Shown: positions 1 through 11,657, numbered from the stretch's first letter. The stretch: 64,000 nucleotides of DNA from Erodium maritimum (GCA_963921825.1 OY997596.1:8747001-8811000); one strand, 5' to 3'. Made by a program: numbers and translations. The notes: generated by a model not told the origin, from the sequence alone.

Positions 1-502
1 TGTCTGTAGGCATGGAGGAGACTGACATGGCCTGAGGATGATGGCCGAGTATGCCATGTTGCTGTCCGGGTTGGTGCTGACCGGAAGGAGACTTGACAGG
101 TGCTCTAGGGGAAGAACTGGCCCACGGCTGAGATGGATAGGGACATGGAGGTCCATACCAAGGCTGCTGAGGCCAATATGCCCACTGGGGAAGAGTTGAG
201 CCGTGTCTAGCGGTGGGTCGGTACTGAGCTTGGTGAGACCTGCCACCTCGAGAATTAGAGCGACCACCACCGCGTCGGTTTCGGGAGCCACGACCAGCAT
301 GGTCAGTAGTAGGATATTTTGGTCCAGTCGAAGAATCAGAACCCGTGACTGAAAGAGCAGTGGCCGAAGATAAGGTTCCAGATGATTCCTGCTTGAGCTT
401 CCTTGTCTCCTCCATGATTAATCAAGACCTCGCATCATAAAATGATGGTAAGGGATTGCACTGCTGGATGAGAGTAGAAATACCATCATAAGCGTCAGAT
501 AA

Positions 503-1273
503 TCATGTTACAAGCTGGAGAACAAGTCGATAATTTGAGACCCGAGCCCCAACATTAGAAATCTTATCAGACAACGATTTAAGCTCTTGGAAATAAGCCG
601 AGACATTCGAAAAAATTTCCAAACGAGTCGAAGAAAATTGATGCTCGAGATAAACAGCACGAGAGTGCCTGTTGTCCTGAAAAATGTTACTCAAGGCTAA
701 CCAAGCACGAGCAGCTGTCGTATCAGGCTCTATAATTGTTTGCAACAGATCATGGGAAATAGTGTCGTAAATCCATTGAAGTATAGCAACATCTAAACGA
801 TACCAGAGAGCAGGAGATACCGAACCTGATGCACCAAATGGAACTGGTGCAAGTGGGACTGGTGCAATTGGAGGAGCATATGCATGGGCGGCCTTGCTGG
901 AACCATAATGCGCTGCCGTGCCTGTGTCCTTTCCGGAATCAGAGGCGGGAGTTTTGCCGGAGCTGGAGCCGGAGCCATCAGTAGCATCATCCGTGCCTGT
1001 AACAGGATCAGTGAGAGTGCTTTCGGTCGAGACGGAGTCAGTAGGAGATGCTGGTGGAGGGATCACACGCGTAGCAGCAACCACAGCCGGCGCCGGTGCG
1101 GAGAAAGTCGCCGGAGGAGGGAGTATATGGTGCAACACATCATACACTCGGCAGTGGATTTTAAACAGTTCCGACCACGTACCATACCGTCCCTTTTCCA
1201 TCTCCAATGTAACTGGAATGGCGCTGCGGATGTTTGCAACCAGAAGAGCAGGATGAAGACGTTGATCAGCCAT
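503..1273 (-). CDS. Copia gag region (RE1/RE2-type), fossil
   Basis: Open stretch of 256 codons starting [12 protein letters not shown]. The N-terminal part ([20 protein letters not shown]) and the C-terminal part ([14 protein letters not shown], then [17 protein letters not shown] and [21 protein letters not shown]) match the gag core of plant RE1-like copia elements. In that family gag packages the element RNA in the cytoplasm. A Ser/Thr/Ala/Pro-rich linker of about 85 residues separates the two conserved parts, which is longer than I would expect. Recognition rests on remembered family motifs, not a search. The gag tail appears to continue in 1-500. Confidence 0.75.
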   Translation of the reverse strand: MADQRLHPALLVANIRSAIPVTLEMEKGRYGTWSELFKIHCRVYDVLHHILPPPATFSAPAPAVVAATRVIPPPASPTDSVSTESTLTDPVTGTDDATDGSGSSSGKTPASDSGKDTGTAAHYGSSKAAHAYAPPIAPVPLAPVPFGASGSVSPALWYRLDVAILQWIYDTISHDLLQTIIEPDTTAARAWLALSNIFQDNRHSRAVYLEHQFSSTRLEIFSNVSAYFQELKSLSDKISNVGARVSNYRLVLQLVT

Positions 1274-1401
1274 GGAAGAGTATCGCAGTAGAGAAGAAAC
1301 CAGAGAACGTGACTTCTGCAGAAAAAAAACGCAAACTCAGGTGGGACTGGGACGTGCGTGACTTCTGCAGAAAACGCGAGTGCATGTGGAGGGGATGAAG
1401 A

Positions 1402-1475
1402 AACGCGATCGCAAGCCAAAGGCGCAGAAAAACGCGATCGCAAGCCAAAGTTGTAGAAAACGCGATCGGATGGAG
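1402..1475. repeat. Short tandem array, period about 29 bp, in the copia-0 leader
   Basis: The word AACGCGATCGCAAGCCAAAG is repeated at about 1402 and 1431, with a partial third copy at 1460. Each unit carries the palindrome GCGATCGC. The array lies in the untranslated leader of copia-0, between LTR and gag. I see no coding role. Confidence 0.7.
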
Positions 1476-2146
1476 AGCTGCAGAAAGTGCGATCGCAAGA
1501 GAAAAATAGGGAATAGGTTTAGGGTTAGATCGTATTAGGAATCTGATACCATGTTGGAATAGGTTGCTTGCTATTCTCATTGATGTCAAGTGAACAAATA
1601 CACGTTAATCTGGTTTCAAATACAAGATATACATCACATTTGAAATACAAAATAAAACAGATAAGTATATCTAACACTAAGCACCGAGCGTTCGTTGCTC
1701 TTGCAGGCCCGGTAGAGACGGTGGCACGGTGGACTTGATTGCTCTTCATGGTGGACTCGGCTGCTCGGAGCTCTTACAGATCTAGTGAAGCCTCATGATC
1801 TACCGAGCAAGCTCTCCGGCGAGCTGGGAAAGAGGGAAGAAGCGCGGTGGCCGGCTAATCAGAATTATGATGGGGCGGCTGTCGGCTGAAGGAGAGAAAG
1901 CATGAGGCAGAATTTGTGGAGTAATTGTGTAATATGAGATTGTACGAGTGTTATCGGGGTTTGGTAAAAAATGGATAAGAAATTACATAAATGCCTTTAC
2001 ACCATGTAAAATTACAAAAAGATAAATGAAGTTGGCGTTAATTACGCATGTATGCCATTGTATCTACCACCATTGGATGAACTTAGTTCAATGGCTTATA
2101 TTTAGGTACCATGTAATCACTTAAGAATAGGTAACACTTAAAAGTG

Positions 2147-2182
<36 letters not shown>

Positions 2183-2184
<2 letters not shown>

Positions 2185-3224
2185 AGTGTGCTCACGTGTT
2201 ACCCCATGCTTAAATTGTTATCTGTTACCTAATTTTAGACCTTTAGATCTGATTAATCCAACAGTTGAGAAATCAATGGCACCAGCTATAATTATATCGA
2301 CTTTCATTTTTTTTTACCGTAATTATGTATTAACTAAGGGTACAAAAGACATTTTATATTCAATATTTACCTAACCCTAGCTTCTCATTTCTTATCTCAG
2401 CCTTCCCCAACCCAATCTCACTCTCTTGTGCCTCTCTTCTCTCCGTGGAGCAGCTACCGCCATCAAGCTCCTTTGTGGCTACCAAAGTCCGTCGCCCGTC
2501 GGGATTTCTACTCTTCCCTCACCATCGTTATGGAGCTCAGGAAGACGTCGTGGGTTTGTCTTAAGCCCTCCATATACGTCGTTGTGAAGTTGCAGTCATA
2601 ATATGTCCACTACAGGTCCTCGCTGGAGAAGATTATTGTTGCTCATCCTGCTCGGCCGCACGATTTGGCTCTGAGCTCCGGCCTCCGTGCTGCTATGGAC
2701 GGTGGAGTGCGATGGCGGTTGAGGACTCAGGGAGCTGAGTCGGCGGTGGCTGATGAAGCCTCCTCAACAGTGTCGATCAGATCTGTCGTGCCTCCGCCGT
2801 GCGTCGCGTAAATCGGTGTGCCCAGCTCAGGAAATTATCGACGGCGTCCAGATCGGGTTCACGAATAAACATGTCTCTCGAAATCTAGTTTAAGGTGAAA
2901 GCAAAGATTAATAATATCAGCCGTTATTTTCTATATTTTTGCCGTCCTTTTCCCTTTGCCGACATCCTCTGTTTTTTTACAAATTCCTTATTTTGCGTAT
3001 ATGTTTTTTTTTGTAGATTTCTGATACGAATAACAATGGGCTCACCGACAAATATGGTTCTCCAAGCCGAGCAAAAATCATGTTCTTAGGTTAATTTTTA
3101 TCGTTGTTCATGAGATTGAGGTTCTAGGCTTTGTAAATGAAAACGATTGTTATTTCCTAACTTGGTACTGTTTGGGATAGTGTTATTATGTTTAAACACA
3201 ATACATTGAAAATTTCTGAAATAT
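2183..3224 (+). repeat. Left terminal inverted repeat of the Mutator-like element
   Basis: The arm is about 1042 bp. The outer 300 bp match the right arm at roughly 95%, the middle (about 2460-2880) less well, and the inner 330 bp (about 2890-3224) differ at only about four sites by eye. The arm holds a gene-like 5' region: pyrimidine-rich leader, short GC-rich coding-like stretch (about 2640-2880), and a possible intron with donor AAG/GTGAAAGC near 2893 and acceptor TTTTTTTTGTAG near 3017. No function is recognised. MULE arms often carry such promoter or leader sequence, or captured host fragments. Confidence 0.8.
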
Positions 3225-3305
3225 AAGGGCACGCTCACGTGTTACCATGCTTAAGTTGTTACTTATTACCCAAATCTAGACCATTGAATTCTAAAATCTA
3301 ATGGT
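3225..3305 (+). repeat. Third, diverged copy of the element terminus inside the left arm boundary
   Basis: Directly after the left arm the sequence GGGCACGCTCACGTGTTACC, followed by ATGCTTAAGTTGTTACTTATTACC, repeats the outer terminus of the element in the same orientation with many changes. It marks either a nested relative whose other end is lost, or an older terminus inherited by a composite element. No matching inverted copy was found before 5756. Confidence 0.6.
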
Positions 3306-3637
3306 TCTAGATTTTCAACCTCAATTGTCCATTATATTAAATAGAAATATCAACAAAATGGTGGTTTTGTAATTTTGTCATCCTTGAAAAAGTTACTGCA
3401 TAATTATTCTTTACTATCTCGATCTGATTTTTTACTTAAAAAAAATTAATTATCTATTTTTTATTTCAAATTTATATTATTACATAAATTTATTATACAT
3501 TACATAATGTTATGCATAATATTACATAAATTTGTAGAAAAGGTTATAGAAATTTTATATTGAAATTTCAAATATTTTATGTCAGAGATTTAAAATTTTA
3601 AATTGGTAAAATCTTACTAAAAGTTACATAAAAACTT

Positions 3638-5460
3638 TTTTTTTGATAGGCGAAATTTTTTTATAGAACAAAGCAAGAAAAGATCCAAAAAGATCTCTTC
3701 CTCAGACCATTACAACTCCGAAGAGCAAACAAAGAAAAAGAAAAGCAAAAAATACATCTTGCCTACTTTCTTTCCGGGTTGAAACAAATAAACCGGTTAG
3801 AAACCGAAACATGAGTTAGTGTTGAAGTTGAATCCTTGACCTTCCTACTCTCGACGTCCTTTTCCAGCGCCAAAGCACAAAGGTCGACGACTTTATGACC
3901 AACTTTCGAACTGTAACTCCAGTTGCCCGTGCTATCCTTTTTAGCAATGTCCACCGTGAAGCGTCCCATTTTAACCTCTTTATCAGAGGTCCTAGCTCGG
4001 GTATGATAAACAACGATTGGTTGAGCAATCGCCCACGAGTGACCCTTCTTTGGACGTCCACGTTTTTTTGGCTCGGCCCTAGATACCGGTTTCTCCAAGG
4101 CCTCTTTCCAAGGACTTCCTTTAAACCTGTCTTCCAAGCTTGGTTCACCGTCCCGAGGCAGGTTATCCTTTACCACGAAGTCCGAATTTAACGGGCCAAT
4201 ATCACTCCCAATACGATTGAAGACCGTAACCAGACTTGGGTCTTCACGGGCCGGCAAAAGTGGTTTTTCAGATGGGCATAAAATTGACTCATCCAAATCA
4301 GGTCCAGCACAAAGGCCCAATCCGATTGTCCTATCCTCTTCGTGTATAATTTCCGGCCCATTCTGAATAGCTTCGCAACCACCTGCAAGCCCAATATCCT
4401 GCAACTGAATCACACGCGAGATCGTCTCTACTGGAGCCGTGATCGTCGATGAGATCACTCCCGAATCAGCGCAATTCGAAAAAGGAAACCCAGGCACAAT
4501 AGGGATTTCCTTGGATATCACCATCCCTTGAATCGCAGAAACAGCAGCGTGGTCTATTTCGCCGCCGGCACTCTGAATCGACAGAGTGGTCGCCGACGTA
4601 GAAAAGGGTACCTGAGAAGAGGGTACCTGATTGTTGGAGTCTTCTCGATGTTCCTTTCCTTCGCTACTCGCCGGAAGTATCTCTTCGGATCGTATTTCCG
4701 GATCGACACGCAGAACAGAGCATGTGCTCTGTTTTGCAGTCCGGACTGAATCGATCGTCGGCGAACTCGCAGGACGTCGTGAAAAAGCCACAAAAAGGAC
4801 GTGACCATTCAGATTGAATCCATTCCACAATTTAATCGCCTCAGAAGCAGCCAAAGGCGTTTAGAAACGAACGAAACCAAAAAAACACCCTGTCTTGTTT
4901 GGTCGCTTTAGCAAGGAGAAATCTTCAATGTCACCAAAAGGGAGAAACATGCTCTTGAAGGATTCATCTGATGTAGGATATGGCATATTACGCACATATA
5001 CCTCAGTTGTACTCTCCACATAACGAGCTCGTGTTCGTCGCCGGTGCTCTGTGTCATTTTCCCTACGCGCAACATCACCTGTGTTTGCATATACAAGCTT
5101 CACAGGAACAGATGGAAAAGTCTCATCCGCATGGTTCCCCTCCTCTGAGCCCAAAAACGCCTCAGTGCTTTGTTCGACGCCATCAACCACACAGGCGGGT
5201 TTGACTGGACGTTTCGGGGCTTGACCTCGTAGCTGTCCTTCAGAGGCTCCATTTCCTCCCTGCTTTGATTTGGCTGGAGGTTTGTCCACCTTCCTATCGT
5301 TGCAGATGGCTCGGTAATCTCGATATAAAGATAGGAGGGTCGAGCAGAAGGAGAAGAAAGCCACGGGATCACCCTTACTCCCTCCGGAATATAGCTTCCG
5401 GCCAGCCTGAAAAGGAAAACGCTTTTGAGAGCTTTTAGGCATGGAGTTACGTTTCTACCA
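3638..5460 (-). mobile_element. Retroposed RRM-ORF element (ORF1-only, half-LINE-like)
   Basis: A minus-strand insertion of about 1.82 kb inside the Mutator-like element. Seen: a 14-bp direct repeat TTACATAAAAACTT flanks it (3624-3637 and 5461-5474). Its 3' end carries a poly-A tract (plus-strand T run at 3636-3645), preceded by a LINE-like tail (TTCTATAAAAAAATTTCGCCTATC). A single long reading frame fills 3763-5442, with only about 18 bp before the ATG and about 120 bp of 3' untranslated sequence. There is no reverse transcriptase. Duplication plus poly-A is the signature of LINE machinery (target-primed reverse transcription). Inference: an ORF1-only relative of plant RRM-type LINEs, mobilised in trans. 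A processed host mRNA is the alternative. Confidence 0.8.
3763..5442 (-). pseudogene. RRM plus AT-hook protein, LINE ORF1-type, one in-frame stop
   Basis: The reading frame runs from MPKSSQKRFPF (ATG at 5442) to FICFNPERK (stop near 3763), about 560 codons, with a single in-frame TAA at 4861-4863. The N-terminal region has FFSFCSTLLSLYRDY. An RRM follows: RNP2-like VYVRNMPY, RNP1-like CFFGFVRF, then, after the stop, the last helix and strand (AIKLWNGFNLNGHVLFVAF). The C-terminal half is acidic and serine-rich, with an AT-hook-like KKRGRPKK followed by a basic tail. Related ORF1 proteins bind element RNA. The order N-box, RRM, long tail is shared with the element at 22.1-24.1 kb. Only one stop in 560 codons suggests a fairly recent insertion. 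Confidence 0.75.
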
Positions 5461-5756
5461 TTACATAAAAACTTGATACATAATACAATAACAAAAGTTA
5501 CATAACTTAAAACATCCCAAAAATATTACTAAATTAATTACAGAATATTGCACACCCAGTTATAGAAAATAACTCAAATAGATACAGAAAATTACAGTAT
5601 ATTATATCAAAGATACATAAAAATACACAACAAATTACATAATCCTACATCTAAAAATACAGAAATACTATCAGCAGTTACAACCTAAGTCCGTAACAAT
5701 CTTTCTCCATAACTGTTACAAAAATATATACTCGTTGTTACATAATTTGTACATGA

Positions 5757-6788
5757 ATATTTCAGAAATTTTCAATGTATTGTGTTTCAACAGAATAACA
5801 CTATCCCAAACAGTACCAAGTTAGGAAATAACAATCGTTTTCATTTACAAAGCCTAGAACCTCAATCTCATGAACAACGATAAAAATTAACCTAAGAACA
5901 TGATTTTTGCTCGGCTTGGAGAACCATATTTGTCGGTGAGCCCATTGTTATTCGTATCAGAAATCTACAAAAAAAAACATATACGCAAAATAAGGAATTT
6001 GTAAAAAAACAGAGGATGTCGGCAAAGGGAAAAGGACGGCAAAAATATAGAAAATAACGGCCGATATTATTCATCTTTGCTTTCACCTTAAACTAGATTT
6101 CGAGAGACATGTTCATTCGTGAACCCGATCTGGACGCCAGCGATAAATCCCGAGCTGAGCACACCGATTTGCGCGACGCATGGCGGAGGCACATCGGATC
6201 TGATCGGCAAAGTTGAGGAGGCTTCATCAGCCACCGTCGACTCAGCTCCCCGAGTCCTCAACCGCCACCGCACTCCACCGTCCATAGCAGCACGGAGGCC
6301 GGAGCTCCGAGCCAAATCGCGCGGCCGAGGAGAATGAGCAAAAATAATCTTCTCGAGCGAGGACCTGTAGTGGACATATTAGGACTGCAGCTTCATAACA
6401 ACCTATATGGAGGGCTTAAGACGAAGCCACGACGTCTTCCTGAGCTCCGTAACGATGGTGAGGGAAGAGTTGCAATCCAACGACCAATAGACTTTGGTAG
6501 CCACAAAGGAGCTTGATGGCGGCAGCTGCTCCATTGAGAGAAGAGAGGCACGAGAGAGTGAGATTGGGTTGAGGAAGGCTAAAATAAGAAATGAGAAGCT
6601 AGGGTTAGGTAAATATTGAATATAAAATGTCTTTTGTACCCTTAGTACAAAATTACGGAAAAAATTAAAGTCGATATAATTATAGTTGCTGCCATTGATT
6701 TCTCAACCGTTGGATTAATCAGATCTAAAGGTCTAAAATTAGGTAACAGATAACAATTTAAGCATGGGGTAACACGTGAGCATACTCC
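5757..6788 (-). repeat. Right terminal inverted repeat of the Mutator-like element
   Basis: Reverse-complement partner of 2183-3224, about 1032 bp. It keeps an open reading frame of 75 codons (6088-6315, minus; MARSSGLRAAMDGGVRWRL...) that the left arm has lost through changes. The right arm is therefore probably closer to the ancestral state in that part. The ORF matches no family I know and may be a captured host fragment. Confidence 0.8.
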
Positions 6789-6862
6789 TATATATATATG
6801 ATGTATTTGTAATCCTTTCCTAAGTTTATAAACTAATGTAATACATTTTTTTATGAAAGGAT

Positions 6863-8432
6863 ATGGATCCCTACTATGGGTCACGTATTTGTAGAAATGA
6901 TGGAGACTTATGTATTGTTGATTGCGCGTCGACGCACACAATATTAAGAGACAAAAAATATTTTTCTTATCTAAACTTGGTCAAAGAAAATGTCAGCACA
7001 ATTATTGGTATTGAAAATTTGATAGAAGGCTCCAGAAGAGCTACCTTAATATTAGAAAATGGAACAAGATTAAGTACCCATAATGCTTTATATGCAAGTA
7101 GATTCAGGAGAAATCTACTTTGCTTCAAGGATATTCATGGCAACGGATATCATGTCGAAACTAGAAGTGAAAATGAGACCGAGTTTCTCTGTATCACTTT
7201 TAATAAATGTGGTGAAAAGCGCGTACTTGAAAAATTATAGGTTCTATCATCAGGTTTGTATTATACAACAATAAGAACCGTTGAAACCTACGCAACGATG
7301 AACCAGGAGTTCATTAATCCAAATGCTTTTATGCTTTGGCACAATCATCTTGGTCATCCAGGATCGACCATGATGCGTAGGATTGTTGAAAACTCATGTG
7401 AACATTCATTAAAGGGCCAGAAGATCCTAATGTCCCATGAGATATCATGTATAGCTTGTTCACAAGAAAAATTAGTGATCGACCATCGCAAATCAAGATT
7501 AACATTTAAATGCCATCTTTCTTGCAGAGGATTCAGGGAGATATATGTGGCCCTATACATCCAGTTAGTGGACCATTGAGTTATTTCATGATCCTGATAG
7601 ACGCATCCGGCAGATGATCTCATATTTGCTTATTGTCAATGTGAAATGTTGCATTCGCAAAATTGTTGGCACAAATCATTAAGTTGAGTGCACATTTCCC
7701 TGATCATCTCATTAAGTCTATTCGTCTTGATAATGCTGGTGAGTTCACATCAAGAGCGTTTGATGATTATTGCATGTATTTAGGGATTGATATTGAACAT
7801 CCCGTTGCACATGTCCATACCCAGAATGGTTTAACGGAATCGTTTATTAAACGTATACAAGTAATTGCACGTACATTACTAATGCAATCACAATTACCTA
7901 TTTCTGCTTGGGGACAAGCTGTATTACACGCTGCATCTTTAATTCGTATAAGACCAAGTGCATATAATCAATATTCTCCTGTGCAACTTGTGTGTGGACA
8001 CCAACCTAATATATCCCATTTGAGAACTTTTGGTTGTGATGTGCAAGTTCCTATTGCACCTCCCCAACGCACAAAGATGGGACCCCAACGTCAATTGGGG
8101 ATATATGTCGGTTTTGATTCACCGTCCATTATAATGTATCTTGAACCTCGGACGGGTGATTTGTTTACTGCAAGATTTGCATATTGTGACTTTGATGAAA
8201 CAACATTTCCACTTCTATGTGAGAAAGATAAGCCTCCTGAAGTAAGACATGAACTCTCTTATAAGCCTCCTAAAGTTGGGCATGAACTTTCTTGGAAAGT
8301 GAGTTCCTTGTCTCATTTAGACCCACGCACATCACAATGTGAAACAGAAGTACAAAGAATAATTCATGTGCAAAATGTTGCAAATCAAATGTCTGATGCA
8401 TTTGCAGTCACGTCAAAGATGACAAGGTGTTA
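6863..8432 (+). other. copia-1 protease, pre-integrase and integrase regions (fossil)
   Basis: Protease is indicated by CIVDCASTHTILRDKKYF, the copia aspartic-protease signature. The pre-integrase zinc-binding part shows FMLWHNHLGHPGSTMMRRI and a CIACSQ box. The integrase core shows IRLDNAGEFTSRAFDDYC, HTQNGLTESFIKRIQVIAR and LRTFGCDVQVP. These domains insert element cDNA into host DNA in living relatives. The region is a decayed remnant and ends at the target duplication of the nested gypsy solo LTR. Confidence 0.8.
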
Positions 8433-11400
8433 TGTCACGCCCCAATTTCAGTAAACCGAACTCGGGACGCGAACATTTAAAATCATAAAACATTTGAAAC
8501 CTGTTTTGGATAAACACTTTGAAATTTTCATTTAGTTAACCAAAATAATATTTACAACTCCAAATAAGTCCCAACAAGTGGACAAAAACAAGGTATCCGT
8601 CACTAGACTCAAAAGTAAAACCCAGAATCCCGCTCCTAGCTCTTCAAGCTTCAGAAGCTCACCTAGTCCAACTTGCGACCGGTACCTGTAGGAAAAGCAG
8701 CTAGGGGTGAGCGTTCGCTCACCACCACGGATATAAGACTGAATACGGCATAATTAGCAGACAATGCCGGTAACACCAACAACACACTCAACACCGGGGA
8801 TATCTATCCCCAACTCAAGTAACTCAACTGACACTCAACCCGTTACTTTCCTCAACCGACTCAACACTCGGACACGTAAAGTAGACCCGACACAACGATT
8901 GACGACCTCCTCCAAAGACACGACAGAAGACTACGCAACACCAAACAAGACCACAAAGGATCGCACACCAAACAAGATCACAAAGGATCGCACTCCTGTC
9001 AGCTGCTCAGTGCCGGTTGCTAACCGGCTGGGCTCGAGCCTGCCCCACGCGCTTTGCCGATCCCTATCAAGCTCCAGGCGGTCGACCTGTTGGCGATATA
9101 TACAGCGCTGCTTTTCTGATAGCTAGTCGGAAGGGGAGCTGCCCTCTCATCGCCTAAAAACGCTCACAACCTCCCGAGACTCGAACTCGGTCAGGCTAGC
9201 CAAAGAACGCTCGCAACTTCCCGAGACTCGAACTCGGTCAAGCCAGCCAAAGAACGCTCGCAACCTCCCGAGACTCGAACTCGGTCAGGCCAGCCAAAGA
9301 ACGCTCGCAACTTACCGATCCCTGTCAGGTAAGCCAGCCAAATTCCACACCACTTCCCGACACAAAGTCGGGTCACTAACCTCGGGCAAACACAATCACA
9401 ATCACAAGCAAGGTTCAACAAACAGCAACAAGACCGGTTCAACACTCCACAGGCACTCATGGCAACCTAAGACACCAACGGTGAAACACGGACTCAACAA
9501 CCCCACGGGCACTCACAGCCTCCCAAGTCACACCAACCATAACTCACGGGATCAACAACCCCACGGGCACTCACGGCCTCCCAAGACACACCAACCATAA
9601 CTCACGGGCTCAACAACCCCACGGGCACTCACGGCCTCCCAAGACACACTAACCATAACTCACGGGCTCAACAACCCCACGGGCACTCATGGCCACCCAA
9701 GATACACCGATAGTAACGACACGGGTTCAACAACCCCACAAGCACTCATGGCCACCCAAGACACAACAGTAAAGTACGGGCTCTCATGGCCACCCAAGAC
9801 ACAACAGTAAAGTACGGGCTCTCATGGCCACCCAAGACACAACAGTGAAGTACGGGCTCTCATGGCCACCCAAGACACAACATACACCATCAACTTCCGG
9901 CATAACCAATGCCTCCAACAGTCCTAATATCAACAGTTTCACAATCAACCTCCGGGCGTGGTCATATGCCTCCAGTACTCCTAATCTCGATAAGTTCGCA
10001 ATCAACCTCCGGGCATGGTCATATGCCTCCAGTAATTCTAATAACGCTAAGTTCTCTGCTCCTAGGACACTACTAAGTGTCACATACATTTCCAATATTC
10101 TCTACGTTCCCGTATCATGCCTTTCTAATATTCGATAACCTACTTAACCCACGACACCCCGGTGTCACATGCAATTTTACTGTTAACTTTCCCTAGTCAG
10201 GGCCGAGATCCGGCTACTTTTCCCTACCTCTTGAAGCGTGTCAAACCTGATATTCATACTCCGGAAAAGCTCCATAATTCCCGCTTAGCCTCCTATTTCC
10301 ACGGTAGGGGACACGGTCTACAATCATTATAATTAACACACTTTTTAAGTAAGCATGCGAAACCCGAATTTAAAGAACTAAACGCCCAAATGCAACCCCG
10401 ACAATGTCGATCACTCCCAAACCTCCCAGTTACTCGACATTGTCGATAATGGGCTCGGAAAAGCCCGATTCGCCCGACATGGCGAATCTGCCCGGGTTTT
10501 GAAAACGCCCTTCCGGGGCTCCGAAAATTCCCGTTTTCATTTCTACGGTTTTAGAATAATTCAAGGGTTCCTAGGCACTCGACGGAATCAAATTCCGACT
10601 TCCGAGTCATTTAATTAGCGTTTAAAGTTTCTAAACCCGCCAATTACAACTTTTACAATTTAATTCCAAATTTCGATCCGGTTGTAGATTAATGACTTGG
10701 GGAACGTTCTAAACCACCCGAACACGAAAACCCGTGACCCGAGCACGTGGGCCCCACATGGCCACAATGGAAAAATTCCCTTTTTGCCCCAAAACGTTCC
10801 TAACGAACCCCAAACCTCAACCATTCATCTTTAAACCAATTCTAACCAAAACCCAACCATAATCAAACCGTTTAAACTCAAACCCTAAATTTCAAACGTA
10901 CCAAAACGAAAATCGGTTAGGTGCTCACCGTAGAGAATGACGGTGTGATCTTGAATCTTCTATCGTTGAGACGATCCAACGGCTTGATGAACGAGAAACG
11001 TCACAAATTCCTCAAGCCTCTTCTCTTTTTCTCTCCTCCTTCTCTCTTCTTTTCTCTCTCTAAAAGTCTATTTTTTTTCTAATTTGTGAAGTGTTGGCCG
11101 AACACACCATTTCATTCCCTTTTTAAATTTGTTTCAAACCACACAATTTTATCATAATTACAAAACTAACCCACATGTCTCATCTTTTGTTTTGTTCAAT
11201 AAACCTAACACCACTACATTGGTGACATGTGGCAAGTGGGTCCCACACCTTTTTGGAAAATATCTTCTAGATATTTTCAATCAGATTCGCGAAATTCGTA
11301 CGTTTCGAGACCCCGAACGGGCACTTTTTCCAAGAAATTACGAAACTTCACGGGCTACAAGGAAACGGCTTAACTAAGACCGTTGCGACGACGACTAAGC

Positions 11401-11657
11401 TTTTTGGATCCAAACGGACCTTGAATGGACCAAAACGTCGCTCGGTTGACTTTTCCAACAAAAAGTCAACATTCTCCAAATTGGTCAGAAACTTGCCCTG
11501 AGTCCCCCGGATCTCACTTTGGTCGATAATGGGGTCAACTTAAGTCCGGTATGACCCTCGGGGTCAAATTTAGGTTCATTTAAGTGCCTGCCCAAAAAAT
11601 TTAAATTTTCCCGTTTTTCGCAGATTTGACTGGCGTTGACCGTGAGTGGTTATTACA
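8433..11657 (-). mobile_element. Ty3/gypsy solo LTR, 3,225 bp, nested in copia-1
   Basis: Read on the minus strand it begins TGTAATAACCACTCACGG and ends GGGGCGTGACA. A 5-bp target duplication TGTTA flanks it (8428-8432 and 11,658-11,662). There is no internal region, so it is a solo LTR left by recombination between two LTRs. Its ends match the other gypsy LTRs here (31,069-34,162; 39,887 onwards; LTR ending at 60,129). Most of its middle is tandem repeats (9161-10,040). A flowering-plant chromovirus of the Tekay/Del type is my best guess for the lineage, from LTR length and the tRNA-Met primer of its relative at 60 kb. Confidence 0.85.
9161..10040. repeat. Four successive tandem arrays inside the gypsy solo LTR (47, 58, 38 and 57 bp periods)
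   Basis: 9161-9348: 47-bp units beginning CGCTCGCAAC and containing CGAGACTCGAACTCGG, four copies. About 9494-9746: 58-bp units with CAACAACCCCACGGGCACTC, five copies. About 9747-9884: 38-bp units with TCATGGCCACCCAAGACAC, about three and a half copies. About 9893-10,040: 57-bp units with CAACCTCCGGGC and TGGTCATATGCCTCCAGTA, two clear copies and one degenerate. Relatives of the 47- and 38-bp units recur, reverse-complemented, in the leader of the gypsy element at 60.8-61.1 kb. Confidence 0.85.

Larger units (their letters stand above)
1..2100 (-). mobile_element. Ty1/copia element (copia-0), 5' part, running off the left edge
   Basis: Minus-strand fossil of a Ty1/copia retrotransposon. Seen: a primer-binding site complementary to initiator tRNA-Met (plus-strand TCTGATACCA at 1542-1551) lies directly beside the LTR end at 1552. 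A leader follows (about 1275-1541), then a gag region from 1273 down to position 1. The gag ends in a Gly/Arg/Ser-rich tail within 1-420. The outer end of the 5' LTR is not resolved; it lies somewhere between about 1990 and 2150. Protease, integrase and RT would lie beyond the left edge. The element looks broken (a few breaks in the part seen). Its age cannot be estimated because the second LTR is outside the window. Confidence 0.8.
2183..6788. mobile_element. Non-autonomous Mutator-like element with terminal inverted repeats of about 1.04 kb
   Basis: Bases 2183-3224 and 5757-6788 are the same sequence in opposite orientation and define a 4.6-kb element. Its outer ends read GGAGTGTGCTCACGTGTTACC on the left and GGAGTATGCTCACGTGTTACC on the right, read inward. 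Both ends sit in (TA)n, so a duplication of TATATATAT is compatible but not informative. Arms this long are typical of MULEs, whose usual target duplication is 9 bp. No transposase domain is seen. The centre (3225-5756) is AT-rich with many TTACATAA words and holds a retroposed RRM cassette. The right end abuts copia-1 directly. A foldback element is the alternative. Confidence 0.7.

Noticed and set aside
2144-2374. Frame starting in the (TA)n tract
   Set aside because: Its first residues are Tyr-Ile repeats from (TA)n and the rest is the Mutator-like terminus.
9161-9884. Regular repeats that might suggest a CRISPR array
   Set aside because: Units are head-to-tail tandem repeats without unique spacers, inside a plant gypsy LTR.
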